Part shown: piece by piece, positions 1 to 5,074 of the stretch | How positions within the stretch are numbered: the stretch's first letter is position 1 | Layout: every line of letters starts with the position of its first letter | From: an uncultured Bordetella sp. | GTDB taxonomy: Bacteria; Pseudomonadota; Gammaproteobacteria; Burkholderiales; Burkholderiaceae_B | Assembly (NCBI GenBank): GCA_937881145.1 | Contig: CALGFL010000270.1 | Span: 1-5,074 of the forward strand | Length of the DNA stretch: 5,074 bases | Reading direction: 5' to 3' | Program-made: the position numbers and the translations under genes | The notes under the pieces: generated by a model | Database searches by the model: none | The model's input: the letters and a program-made list of their open reading frames with translations, nothing else | Told to the model about the DNA's origin: nothing

Positions 1-532
1 CGATTGAAACGGAACCCGGACCGGAGCAGAGTTCGGCGCACAGGGGCGTCTGTTCCGAATGCTTGAGGATCACCGTGTTGCCGGCCAGCAGCGCGGGCAC
101 GATGCTGTTGACCGCCGTGAGCAAGGGGTAGTTCCACGGTGCGATGGTCAGCACGACGCCGATCGGCTCGCGCTTGATGTAGCGCGTGAATCCCGCTTGC
201 GGCGCAACCTGCACCGGGGCCAGGGCTTCTTCGGCGATTTCCATCATGTGCCGTGCGCGCGCGGCAAAGCCGTCGACCTCGCCGGGCGTGTAGCGTAGCG
301 GCCGGCCCATCTGCCGGGTGATCGCTTCGGCCACTTCGTCTTTCATCGCCACGAAGCGGTCGACCCCCGCCCCGATGAGCGCCTTGCGCTCCGATAACGG
401 ACGCGAGTTCCATGCGCGCTGCGCGGCCTTGGCGCGGGCCAGCAGGGCCGGCAGTTCGGCTTCGGTGACATAGGGACGGCGCACGATCTCGCGGCCGTCG
501 ATGGGGCTGATGGTGATGAGTTCCTGTTTCAT
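1..532 (-). CDS. aldehyde dehydrogenase, N-terminal part (runs off left edge)
   Basis: NAD(P)-dependent aldehyde dehydrogenase of the ALDH superfamily, which oxidises an aldehyde to its acid in the cytoplasm. Reading from ATG 532-530 gives 177 residues with no stop before the edge; full members have about 450-500, so the catalytic Cys region is outside. Visible motifs are [12 protein letters not shown] (about 74-85), [15 protein letters not shown] (123-137), whose Asn134 matches the oxyanion-hole Asn, and [14 protein letters not shown] (150-163), whose Lys157 and Glu160 match the cofactor-binding Lys and Glu. The fold is therefore clear. It follows the GS-like ligase by 77 nt on the same strand, so joint transcription and a shared amine/aldehyde pathway (as PuuA with PuuC) are likely; this is inferred from context. 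No good Shine-Dalgarno precedes the ATG, but the protein starts as family members do ([15 protein letters not shown]). The last ten residues, after PLCAE, do not look like the family and may mark a frameshift or junction. The aldehyde substrate is unknown. Confidence 0.9.
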   Translation of the reverse strand, partial: MKQELITISPIDGREIVRRPYVTEAELPALLARAKAAQRAWNSRPLSERKALIGAGVDRFVAMKDEVAEAITRQMGRPLRYTPGEVDGFAARARHMMEIAEEALAPVQVAPQAGFTRYIKREPIGVVLTIAPWNYPLLTAVNSIVPALLAGNTVILKHSEQTPLCAELCSGPGSVSI

Positions 533-567
533 GAGCGTCAGATATAAGGTCGATAATGTCAACGCGG

Positions 568-590
568 ATGACACCACGGATGGATGTCAT
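568..590. repeat. inverted repeat between ligase and dehydrogenase genes
   Basis: Perfect 6-bp arms ATGACA (568-573) and TGTCAT (585-590) are separated by 11 nt. As RNA the pairing extends inward by CCA/TGG (574-576 with 581-583), skipping one bulged base at 584 and leaving a 4-nt CGGA loop (UCCG on the minus-strand transcript). No T-tract follows, so it is not a standard terminator. It lies in the 77-nt gap after the ligase stop and 36 nt before the dehydrogenase start. It could be an operator for a dimeric regulator, an intercistronic mRNA hairpin, or chance. Confidence 0.4.
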
Positions 591-609
591 GCCGCAACGA
601 ATCCGGGCT

Positions 610-2007
610 TCAAATAATTTCGAAATAACGCGCCAGTTCCCAGTCGGTGACGTGGCGGCGGAACTCGCGCTCTTCCCACTCGCGCGTGGCGGCGAAATGC
701 TCGACGAACGCGTCGCCGAACAAAGTCCGCGCCGCGGTGGAGGCACGCAGGCGCTGCGCGGCGTCCCACAGCGTGTTGGGCAGCTTCAGATGCGCGGGGA
801 ATTGCTGGGTGTAGGCATTGCCCTGGACCATGGGTTCGGGCTCGAGTTCCATTTCGATGCCATGCAGGCCCGAGCCCAGCGCCGCGGCCAGTGCCACATA
901 GGGATTGGCGTCCGCCGAGCCGATGCGCACTTCCACGCGCTGCGACTTGTCGCTGCCGGGAATGAGCCGCAGAGCCGTGGTGCGGTTCTCCATGCCCCAG
1001 GTGGCATCCAGCGGCGCCCAATATCCCGGGACCAGGCGCGAATAGCTGTTGACCGTCTGCGCGTACATCGCCATGAATTCGGGCAGATAGCGCTGCACGC
1101 CGGCCATGAAGCTGGCCTGGGTCCTGCTCATGCAGTAAGGCTGGCTTTCGTCGTGAAAGGCCGACTTGTTCGTCGTCTTGTCGCGCAGGGACAGGTGAAT
1201 GTGGCCGCTCTGGCCCGGATGTTCGTGCGACCACTTGGCCATGAAGGTGGCCATCATGCCGTTGCGCTGCGCCAGCGCCTTGGCGAAGGTCTTGAACAGA
1301 AAGCCCTTATCGGCCGCCTTGGCCACCAGGTCGACCGCCAGCGCGGCTTCCAGCACGCCCGGTCCCGTTTCGGTATGCAGGCCTTCGATGGGCATGTCCA
1401 TGGCTTCGCACATCTCGTTCAGCTGGCGATAGAAATCGGACGCCACCGTGCTGCGCAGGACGGAATAGCCGAAGTTGCCCGGCGTCCAGTTCTGCAGATT
1501 GCGATAGCCCTTCTCGCGCACCGATTGCGGCGTCTCGGCAAACATGAAGAATTCATATTCGAGCGCGCCGTAGGCATCGAAGCCCAGGTTGTCCGCGCGC
1601 TCCAGCACGCGGTGCAGCAGGCGGCGCGGACAGACCTCGGCCGCGGCACCTTCGAATTCGGCCAGGAAGAACAACATGGGCTCGCCGCCGGGACCGGTTT
1701 CGAGCGGCAGCCGGCGACAGCTCTCGGGCACGATGCGGACCTGGGCATCGGGATACGCGGTATGCCAGCCGGTGTACTTGACGTTGTCGTACAGGTGATC
1801 GTCCAGGTCCCATCCCAGCACGACGTTGCAGAAGGCCAAGCCCGATTTGAGGACGGACAGGAATTTATCCTTGCGCAGGTATTTGCCCCGCATCACACCG
1901 TCGATATCGGACAGGCCCACCTTGATATGCGTCAATGCCCTCGCCTCGACCAGCGCAATTGCGTCCGCCACCGTTTTCACCGCGCGTTCTTGCATTGTTC
2001 CACCCAT
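610..2007 (-). CDS. glutamine synthetase family ligase, probable gamma-glutamyl-amine synthetase (PuuA-like)
   Basis: Cytoplasmic ATP-dependent ligase of the glutamine synthetase fold, 465 residues (E. coli GS and PuuA are both about 470). The N-terminal beta-grasp domain covers about 10-110 and the catalytic barrel the rest. GS landmarks are present: the metal-binding Glu pair in EYEFF (Glu150, Glu152), Glu213 and Glu220 in HTETGPGVLE, His269 in SGHIHLSL, Arg324 in NSYSRLVPGY, NRTTALRLIP (341-350), and RVEVR (357-361) followed by DANPY. Against type I GS, the flap Glu of PGYEAP is Trp330 (PGYWAP), and the FDGSSIGGW stretch holding the ammonium-site Asp is not recognisable. The C-terminus ends in TDWELARYFE, as in PuuA-like proteins. 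I infer that it joins glutamate to an amine rather than to ammonia; the aldehyde dehydrogenase behind it fits that. The amine could be putrescine, a monoamine or ethanolamine. The second Met (ATG 1995-1993) is an alternative start preceded by GGGTGGA at short spacing; the first lacks a clear Shine-Dalgarno. The gene is separated from rpsQ by a terminator, so it probably has its own promoter. Confidence 0.9.
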   Translation of the reverse strand: MGGTMQERAVKTVADAIALVEARALTHIKVGLSDIDGVMRGKYLRKDKFLSVLKSGLAFCNVVLGWDLDDHLYDNVKYTGWHTAYPDAQVRIVPESCRRLPLETGPGGEPMLFFLAEFEGAAAEVCPRRLLHRVLERADNLGFDAYGALEYEFFMFAETPQSVREKGYRNLQNWTPGNFGYSVLRSTVASDFYRQLNEMCEAMDMPIEGLHTETGPGVLEAALAVDLVAKAADKGFLFKTFAKALAQRNGMMATFMAKWSHEHPGQSGHIHLSLRDKTTNKSAFHDESQPYCMSRTQASFMAGVQRYLPEFMAMYAQTVNSYSRLVPGYWAPLDATWGMENRTTALRLIPGSDKSQRVEVRIGSADANPYVALAAALGSGLHGIEMELEPEPMVQGNAYTQQFPAHLKLPNTLWDAAQRLRASTAARTLFGDAFVEHFAATREWEEREFRRHVTDWELARYFEII

Positions 2008-2028
2008 TGGACGTCGTCGTTGACCCGC

Positions 2029-2043
2029 GCGCCGTCACGGCGC
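2029..2043. repeat. perfect palindrome in ligase leader
   Basis: GCGCCGT (2029-2035) and ACGGCGC (2037-2043) form a perfect 7-bp inverted repeat around a single central C (2036). It lies 22-36 nt upstream of the first ATG of the GS-like gene, a position suited to a repressor operator or to a small hairpin in the 5' leader. The surrounding DNA is very GC-rich, so a chance match is quite possible. Confidence 0.3.
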
Positions 2044-2075
2044 ACCCCTGCCTGCAACGATGACCATACCACCGA

Positions 2076-2088
2076 CCCGAGAATCGGG
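2076..2088. repeat. short inverted repeat in ligase leader
   Basis: CCCGA (2076-2080) and TCGGG (2084-2088) form a 5-bp stem with a 3-nt loop. It lies between the S10-operon terminator and the GS-like gene, about 33 nt from the 2029-2043 palindrome. It has no adjacent T-tract and no recognised regulator motif. This is a weak feature, recorded because the leader carries two such repeats within 60 nt. Confidence 0.2.
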
Positions 2089-2120
2089 GCAGAGGCTTTG
2101 CCTTGGGAAATCTCGCGGAC

Positions 2121-2158
2121 AATAAAAAAAGCCAGAGGAAACCCTCTGGCTTTTTATT
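2121..2158. terminator. rho-independent terminator closing the S10 operon (bidirectional)
   Basis: GCCAGAGG (2131-2138) and CCTCTGGC (2143-2150) form a perfect 8-bp stem with an AAAC loop. Seven A residues (2124-2130) flank the left side and TTTTTATT (2151-2158) the right. Five further A-T pairs can extend the stem. On the minus strand the hairpin begins 25 nt after the rpsQ stop and is followed by seven U, the expected end of the S10 operon transcript. On the plus strand it is followed by five U, so it could also stop antisense transcription arriving from the ligase side. Confidence 0.92.
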
Positions 2159-2175
2159 GCGGGATCGCAGGCTGC

Positions 2176-2460
2176 TTAGATGATGCGGGCAGCTTCAACC
2201 AGGCGCACCACCGACCACGCCTTGGAGCGCGAGATGGGACGGCCTTCGGCGATTTCGACCGTATCGCCTTCGTTGTACTGGTTGGTTTCGTCGTGCGCCT
2301 TGTACTTGGCCGAACGCATGACGATCTTGCCGTAGATGGGGTGCTTGACGCGGCGCTCGACGAGCACCACGACAGTCTTGTCCATCTTGTTGCTGACGAC
2401 CTTGCCGACCAGCGTGCGCTGGCGCTTGGCCACTTGGGTGGTTTGTTCGGTCATGATCAT
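2176..2460 (-). CDS. rpsQ: 30S ribosomal protein S17
   Basis: Primary 16S rRNA-binding protein of the 30S subunit, which helps assemble the 5' domain. It has 94 residues from the first ATG, against 84 in E. coli; the excess is an N-terminal extension before [20 protein letters not shown] (12-31). The OB-fold core continues through [20 protein letters not shown] (38-57), and the S17 signature [18 protein letters not shown] lies at 65-82. The first ATG (2460-2458) overlaps the rpmC stop as ATGA. A second in-frame ATG (2454-2452, giving MTEQTTQ) would yield 92 residues. It is the last gene before the S10-operon terminator, which is also its place in the E. coli S10 operon. Confidence 0.98.
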   Translation of the reverse strand: MIMTEQTTQVAKRQRTLVGKVVSNKMDKTVVVLVERRVKHPIYGKIVMRSAKYKAHDETNQYNEGDTVEIAEGRPISRSKAWSVVRLVEAARII

Positions 2461-2648
2461 TTTCCTGCCTTCTCGGTCAGCACGGTGCGCACGCGCGCGA
2501 TGTCGCGGCGCACTTTACGAAGCTGACTGGTGTTGGCGAGCTGCTGCGTGGCCTTCTGCATGCGCAGACCAAACTGCGCCTTCAGCAGGCTTTCGAGCTC
2601 TTTACCGAGCTCGGCGGCGTCTTTCGAATGGAGTTCGTTGGCTTTCAT
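2457..2648 (-). CDS. rpmC: 50S ribosomal protein L29
   Basis: Small two-helix protein of the 50S subunit near the polypeptide exit tunnel, where with L23 it helps form the docking area for signal recognition particle and trigger factor. Its 63 residues match the family length exactly. The first helix spans about 8-34 ([20 protein letters not shown]) and the second carries the signature [20 protein letters not shown] (36-55). The start is preceded by AAGGAG (2662-2657) at 8-nt spacing, which overlaps the rplP stop codon. Its TGA stop overlaps the rpsQ start, so the two are likely translationally coupled. Confidence 0.98.
   Translation of the reverse strand: MKANELHSKDAAELGKELESLLKAQFGLRMQKATQQLANTSQLRKVRRDIARVRTVLTEKAGK
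2463..2472 (-). promoter_or_regulatory. two candidate Shine-Dalgarno sites for rpsQ
   Basis: On the minus strand GAAGG (2472-2468) sits 7 nt before the first rpsQ ATG, and AGGA (2466-2463) sits 8 nt before the second ATG six bases downstream. Either start is thus served at good spacing, both sites lying inside the end of rpmC. The stronger five-base match and the ATGA overlap slightly favour the first ATG, but the second, starting MTEQ, cannot be excluded. Confidence 0.5.
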
Positions 2649-2660
2649 ATTCGTTACTCC

Positions 2661-3077
<417 letters not shown>

Positions 3078-3079
3078 GT

Positions 3080-3871
3080 TTATTCTCCTTCAGGAGCCGG
3101 AGCGGCGTCCGCCTTGCGGGGACCGCGGCCACGGCCGCCGGGACGGCCCGCGCGGGCGCCTTCCGGACGGTCGCCACGGGGGGCGCGACGCGGACGGCGT
3201 TCTTCTTCACGCGGAGCGGCGGTTTCGGGGGGCAGCTCGCCATTGGCCAGCAGATCGCCCTTGTAGACCCAGACCTTGACGCCGACCACGCCATACGTGG
3301 TGTGGGCTTCGGAGGTGCCGTAGTCGATGTTCGCCTTCAGCGTATGCAGCGGCACGCGACCTTCGCGGTACCACTCGGTACGCGCGATTTCGATACCGTT
3401 CAGGCGGCCCGAGCTCATGATCTTGATGCCCTGGGCACCCAGACGCATGGCGTTCTGCATGGCGCGCTTCATGGCGCGGCGGAACATGATGCGCTTTTCG
3501 AGCTGCTGGGTGATCGAATCGGCAATCAGCTGGGCGTCGGTTTCCGGCTTGCGGATTTCTTCGATGTTGACGTGCACGGGCACGCCCATCAGACGCTGCA
3601 GATCGCTCTTGAGGTTTTCGATGTCCTCGCCGCGCTTGCCGATCACCTCGCCCTGACGAGCCGAGTAATCGGTAATGCGGGCATTCTTGGCGGGACGCTC
3701 GATGATGACGCGGCCGACCGAGGCGCTCTTGAGCTTCTTCTTCAGATATTCGCGAACGCGGATATCTTCAGCCAGCATGCCGCCGAAAGCCTTGTCGTCG
3801 GCGTACCAACGCGAGGTCCAATTACGGGTGACCGCGAGACGGAACCCAGTGGGATGTATTTTTTGACCCAT
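3080..3871 (-). CDS. rpsC: 30S ribosomal protein S3 with long basic C-terminal tail
   Basis: Protein of the 30S head at the mRNA entry channel, contributing to mRNA helicase activity. It has 263 residues, against 233 in E. coli. The N-terminal domain with the type II KH fold spans about 1-106, with the GxxG-type loop VIGKRGEDI at 76-84. The C-terminal domain holds [20 protein letters not shown] (124-143), [16 protein letters not shown] (163-178) and [19 protein letters not shown] (187-205). From about residue 213 a low-complexity tail rich in Arg, Gly, Pro and Glu replaces the shorter Lys/Gln-rich E. coli tail. Three residues just before the KH loop (Asp68, Gln73, Glu75) differ in character from those in E. 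coli. AAGGAG (3882-3877) precedes the ATG by 5 nt and overlaps the rplV stop. Confidence 0.98.
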   Translation of the reverse strand: MGQKIHPTGFRLAVTRNWTSRWYADDKAFGGMLAEDIRVREYLKKKLKSASVGRVIIERPAKNARITDYSARQGEVIGKRGEDIENLKSDLQRLMGVPVHVNIEEIRKPETDAQLIADSITQQLEKRIMFRRAMKRAMQNAMRLGAQGIKIMSSGRLNGIEIARTEWYREGRVPLHTLKANIDYGTSEAHTTYGVVGVKVWVYKGDLLANGELPPETAAPREEERRPRRAPRGDRPEGARAGRPGGRGRGPRKADAAPAPEGE

Positions 3872-3880
3872 CGTGACTCC

Positions 3881-4210
3881 TTAAGCTCCGACCTTGACCG
3901 TGATGTGGCAGGTCTGCTTCTCGATACGGTTACCGCGGCCTTTAGCGCGAGCCGAGAAACGCTTCATCGACTGGGCCTTGTCCACGAAAATGGTGGTGAC
4001 CTTCAGTTCGTCGATATCGGCGCCGTCGTTGTGCTCGGCATTGGCGATGGCGGACTCGACAGCCTTTTTCAGGATGCCGGCGGCCTTCTTCGGCGAGAAG
4101 GTGAGGATGTTCAGGGCTTGAGCGACCGACTTGCCGCGGATCAGGTCCGCGACCAGTCGTGTCTTCTGAGCCGAGATATGCACCCCACGGATAATGGCAG
4201 TAGTTTCCAT
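3881..4210 (-). CDS. rplV: 50S ribosomal protein L22
   Basis: 50S protein that binds 23S rRNA early in assembly and whose long beta-hairpin lines the exit tunnel; changes in that hairpin can give macrolide resistance in other bacteria. It has 109 residues (E. coli 110). Visible signatures are [20 protein letters not shown] (8-27), [20 protein letters not shown] (39-58) and the tunnel hairpin [18 protein letters not shown] (81-98), ending CHITVKV. The hairpin has no insertion or deletion relative to E. coli SMKRIMPRAKGRADRILK, so nothing suggests resistance. The start lies 10 nt after the rpsS stop, with AAGGGA (4222-4217) 6 nt ahead of it. Confidence 0.98.
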   Translation of the reverse strand: METTAIIRGVHISAQKTRLVADLIRGKSVAQALNILTFSPKKAAGILKKAVESAIANAEHNDGADIDELKVTTIFVDKAQSMKRFSARAKGRGNRIEKQTCHITVKVGA

Positions 4211-4220
4211 GGCTTATCCC

Positions 4221-4496
4221 TTACCTCTTGGCCTTCTTGTCCGCGGCGTGACCCTTGAACGTACGGGTCAGGGCGAACTCGCCAAGCTTGTGACCGACCA
4301 TGTTCTCGTTGACGTACACGGGAACGTGTTGCTTGCCGTTGTGCACGGCAATGGTCAGACCGATGAACTCGGGCAGGATCGTGGAACGGCGCGACCAGGT
4401 CTTGATCGGCTTCTTGTCTTTGCCCGCAACGGCCGCGTCCACCTTCTTGATGAGGTGAGCGTCGACAAACGGGCCCTTCTTGATCGAACGTGACAT
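4221..4496 (-). CDS. rpsS: 30S ribosomal protein S19
   Basis: Protein of the 30S head that pairs with S13 and contacts the A-site finger side of the 50S subunit. Its 91 residues are the usual length. The N-terminus [18 protein letters not shown] (2-19), [20 protein letters not shown] (33-52), [20 protein letters not shown] (53-72) and EFALTRTF (73-80) are all S19 signatures, followed by a short basic tail ending KKAKR. It starts 12 nt after rplB. The AAGAGG Shine-Dalgarno (4510-4505) overlaps the rplB TAA stop and leaves an 8-nt spacer. Confidence 0.98.
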   Translation of the reverse strand: MSRSIKKGPFVDAHLIKKVDAAVAGKDKKPIKTWSRRSTILPEFIGLTIAVHNGKQHVPVYVNENMVGHKLGEFALTRTFKGHAADKKAKR

Positions 4497-4508
4497 AGTG
4501 TTCGCCTC

Positions 4509-5074
4509 TTACTTGCGCTTGCGACGTTGGACGATCATGCTGTCCGTCCGCTTGTTACGGCGGGTCTTGTAACCCTTGGCCGGGGTACCCCACGGGCTGA
4601 CGGGCACGCCGCCTTCGCCAGTGCGGCCTTCACCACCACCGTGCGGGTGATCGACCGGGTTCATGGCCACGCCACGAACCGTCGGGCGGACACCGCGCCA
4701 ACGCATCGCGCCGGCCTTGCCGATCTGGCGCAGGCTGTGTTCTTCGTTGCTCACTTCGCCGATGGTGGCGCGGCACTCGACGTGCACGCGGCGCACTTCG
4801 CCGGAGCGCAGGCGGACCTGAGCGTAGATGCCTTCACGGGCCAGCAGCACGGCGGAAGCGCCGGCCGAGCGGGCCATTTGCGCACCCTTGCCGGGCAGCA
4901 TCTCGATGCAGTGAATCGTGGTACCGACCGGGATGTTGCGGATAGGCAGCGTGTTGCCGGCGCGGATCGGGGCTTCGATGCCCGAGATCAGCGTGGTGCC
5001 CACTTCCAGACCGCGCGGGGCGATGATGTAGCGGCGCTCGCCGTCGGCGTAGCACAGCAGCGCGATGTGCGCGG
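4509..5074 (-). CDS. rplB: 50S ribosomal protein L2, C-terminal part (start outside window)
   Basis: Large 23S rRNA-binding protein required for subunit association and close to the peptidyl-transferase centre. The first complete codon begins at 5072, giving 187 residues that start [20 protein letters not shown]. The family has about 275 residues, so roughly the first 88 lie to the right of the window. The GTG at 5003 is an internal Val codon, not the start, because the reading frame and L2 similarity continue upstream of it. Other signatures are [20 protein letters not shown] and [20 protein letters not shown], then [40 protein letters not shown] and [13 protein letters not shown]. That last segment includes the His corresponding to the functionally important E. 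coli His229. The C-terminus ends [15 protein letters not shown]. Confidence 0.98.
   Translation of the reverse strand, partial: AHIALLCYADGERRYIIAPRGLEVGTTLISGIEAPIRAGNTLPIRNIPVGTTIHCIEMLPGKGAQMARSAGASAVLLAREGIYAQVRLRSGEVRRVHVECRATIGEVSNEEHSLRQIGKAGAMRWRGVRPTVRGVAMNPVDHPHGGGEGRTGEGGVPVSPWGTPAKGYKTRRNKRTDSMIVQRRKRK

Noticed and set aside
59..298. 79-codon plus-strand open frame at the left edge
   Set aside because: It is antisense to the clear aldehyde dehydrogenase frame ([15 protein letters not shown]).
545..565. Possible sigma70 promoter before the dehydrogenase gene: TTGACA and TTATAT on the minus strand
   Set aside because: The two boxes are only 9 nt apart, far short of the usual 16-18, and no better partner box is present at the right distance.
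587..1234. 215-codon minus-strand open frame in another frame inside the ligase gene
   Set aside because: Composition is Arg/Ala-rich with no motif; the overlapping GS-family frame carries all the conserved residues.
2050..2072. Sigma54-like TGG...TTGC element in the ligase leader (nitrogen control)
   Set aside because: On the minus strand GG and GC are separated by 8 nt, whereas sigma54 promoters need 10, and the intervening consensus bases are not matched.
556..2526. 656-codon plus-strand open frame antisense to the ligase gene, terminator and rpsQ
   Set aside because: It runs through a terminator and across two well-supported minus-strand genes, its translation resembles no protein family, and long antisense open frames are common in GC-rich coding DNA.
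3302..4258. 318-codon plus-strand open frame antisense to rpsC and rplV
   Set aside because: It mirrors two highly conserved ribosomal genes and shows no recognisable domain.
4834..5003. GTG at 5003 as the start of a short L2 protein
   Set aside because: The same frame continues upstream with L2-specific sequence ([20 protein letters not shown]) to the window edge, so the gene is cut by the window and not truncated.

Overview
This 5.07-kb window looks like chromosome of a GC-rich beta-proteobacterium. The ribosomal proteins read like those of the Alcaligenaceae (Bordetella/Achromobacter group): an S17 with an N-terminal extension, a 263-residue S3 with a long Arg/Gly/Pro-rich tail, and an L29 with a [20 protein letters not shown] core. 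That placement rests on remembered family resemblance, not on a search. Every supported gene lies on the minus strand, so transcription runs from high to low coordinates.

Right part (about 2176-5074): the distal half of the S10 ribosomal-protein operon in its canonical bacterial order, rplB (5' end outside the window), rpsS, rplV, rpsC, rplP, rpmC, rpsQ. The genes are tightly packed, with gaps of 12, 10, 9, 2 and 12 nt and an ATGA overlap at the last junction. Strong Shine-Dalgarno sequences overlap, abut or precede the upstream stop codons, which suggests translational coupling. The cluster makes 50S proteins L2, L22, L16 and L29 and 30S proteins S19, S3 and S17.

Boundary (about 2008-2175): a strong hairpin with A/T tracts on both sides closes the S10 operon just after rpsQ. 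In many bacteria the spc operon (rplN, rplX, rplE and so on) follows here; in this window it does not.

Left part (1-2007): a metabolic pair, a glutamine-synthetase-fold ligase followed after 77 nt by the N-terminal third of an NAD(P)-dependent aldehyde dehydrogenase that runs off the left edge. The ligase keeps the metal- and ATP-site residues of the GS fold but has Trp where ammonium-using GS has its flap Glu. A PuuA-like gamma-glutamyl-amine ligase is therefore more likely than a GlnA. Paired with an aldehyde dehydrogenase, this suggests an amine or polyamine catabolic route; the substrate cannot be read from the sequence. Short inverted repeats lie in the leader of the ligase gene and between the two genes.

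I see no RNA genes, CRISPR arrays, complete mobile elements or phage genes, and no evidence of a novel multi-gene system. The points that merit checking are the ligase specificity, the break at the S10/spc boundary, the odd last codons of the partial dehydrogenase, and two unusual features of S3.
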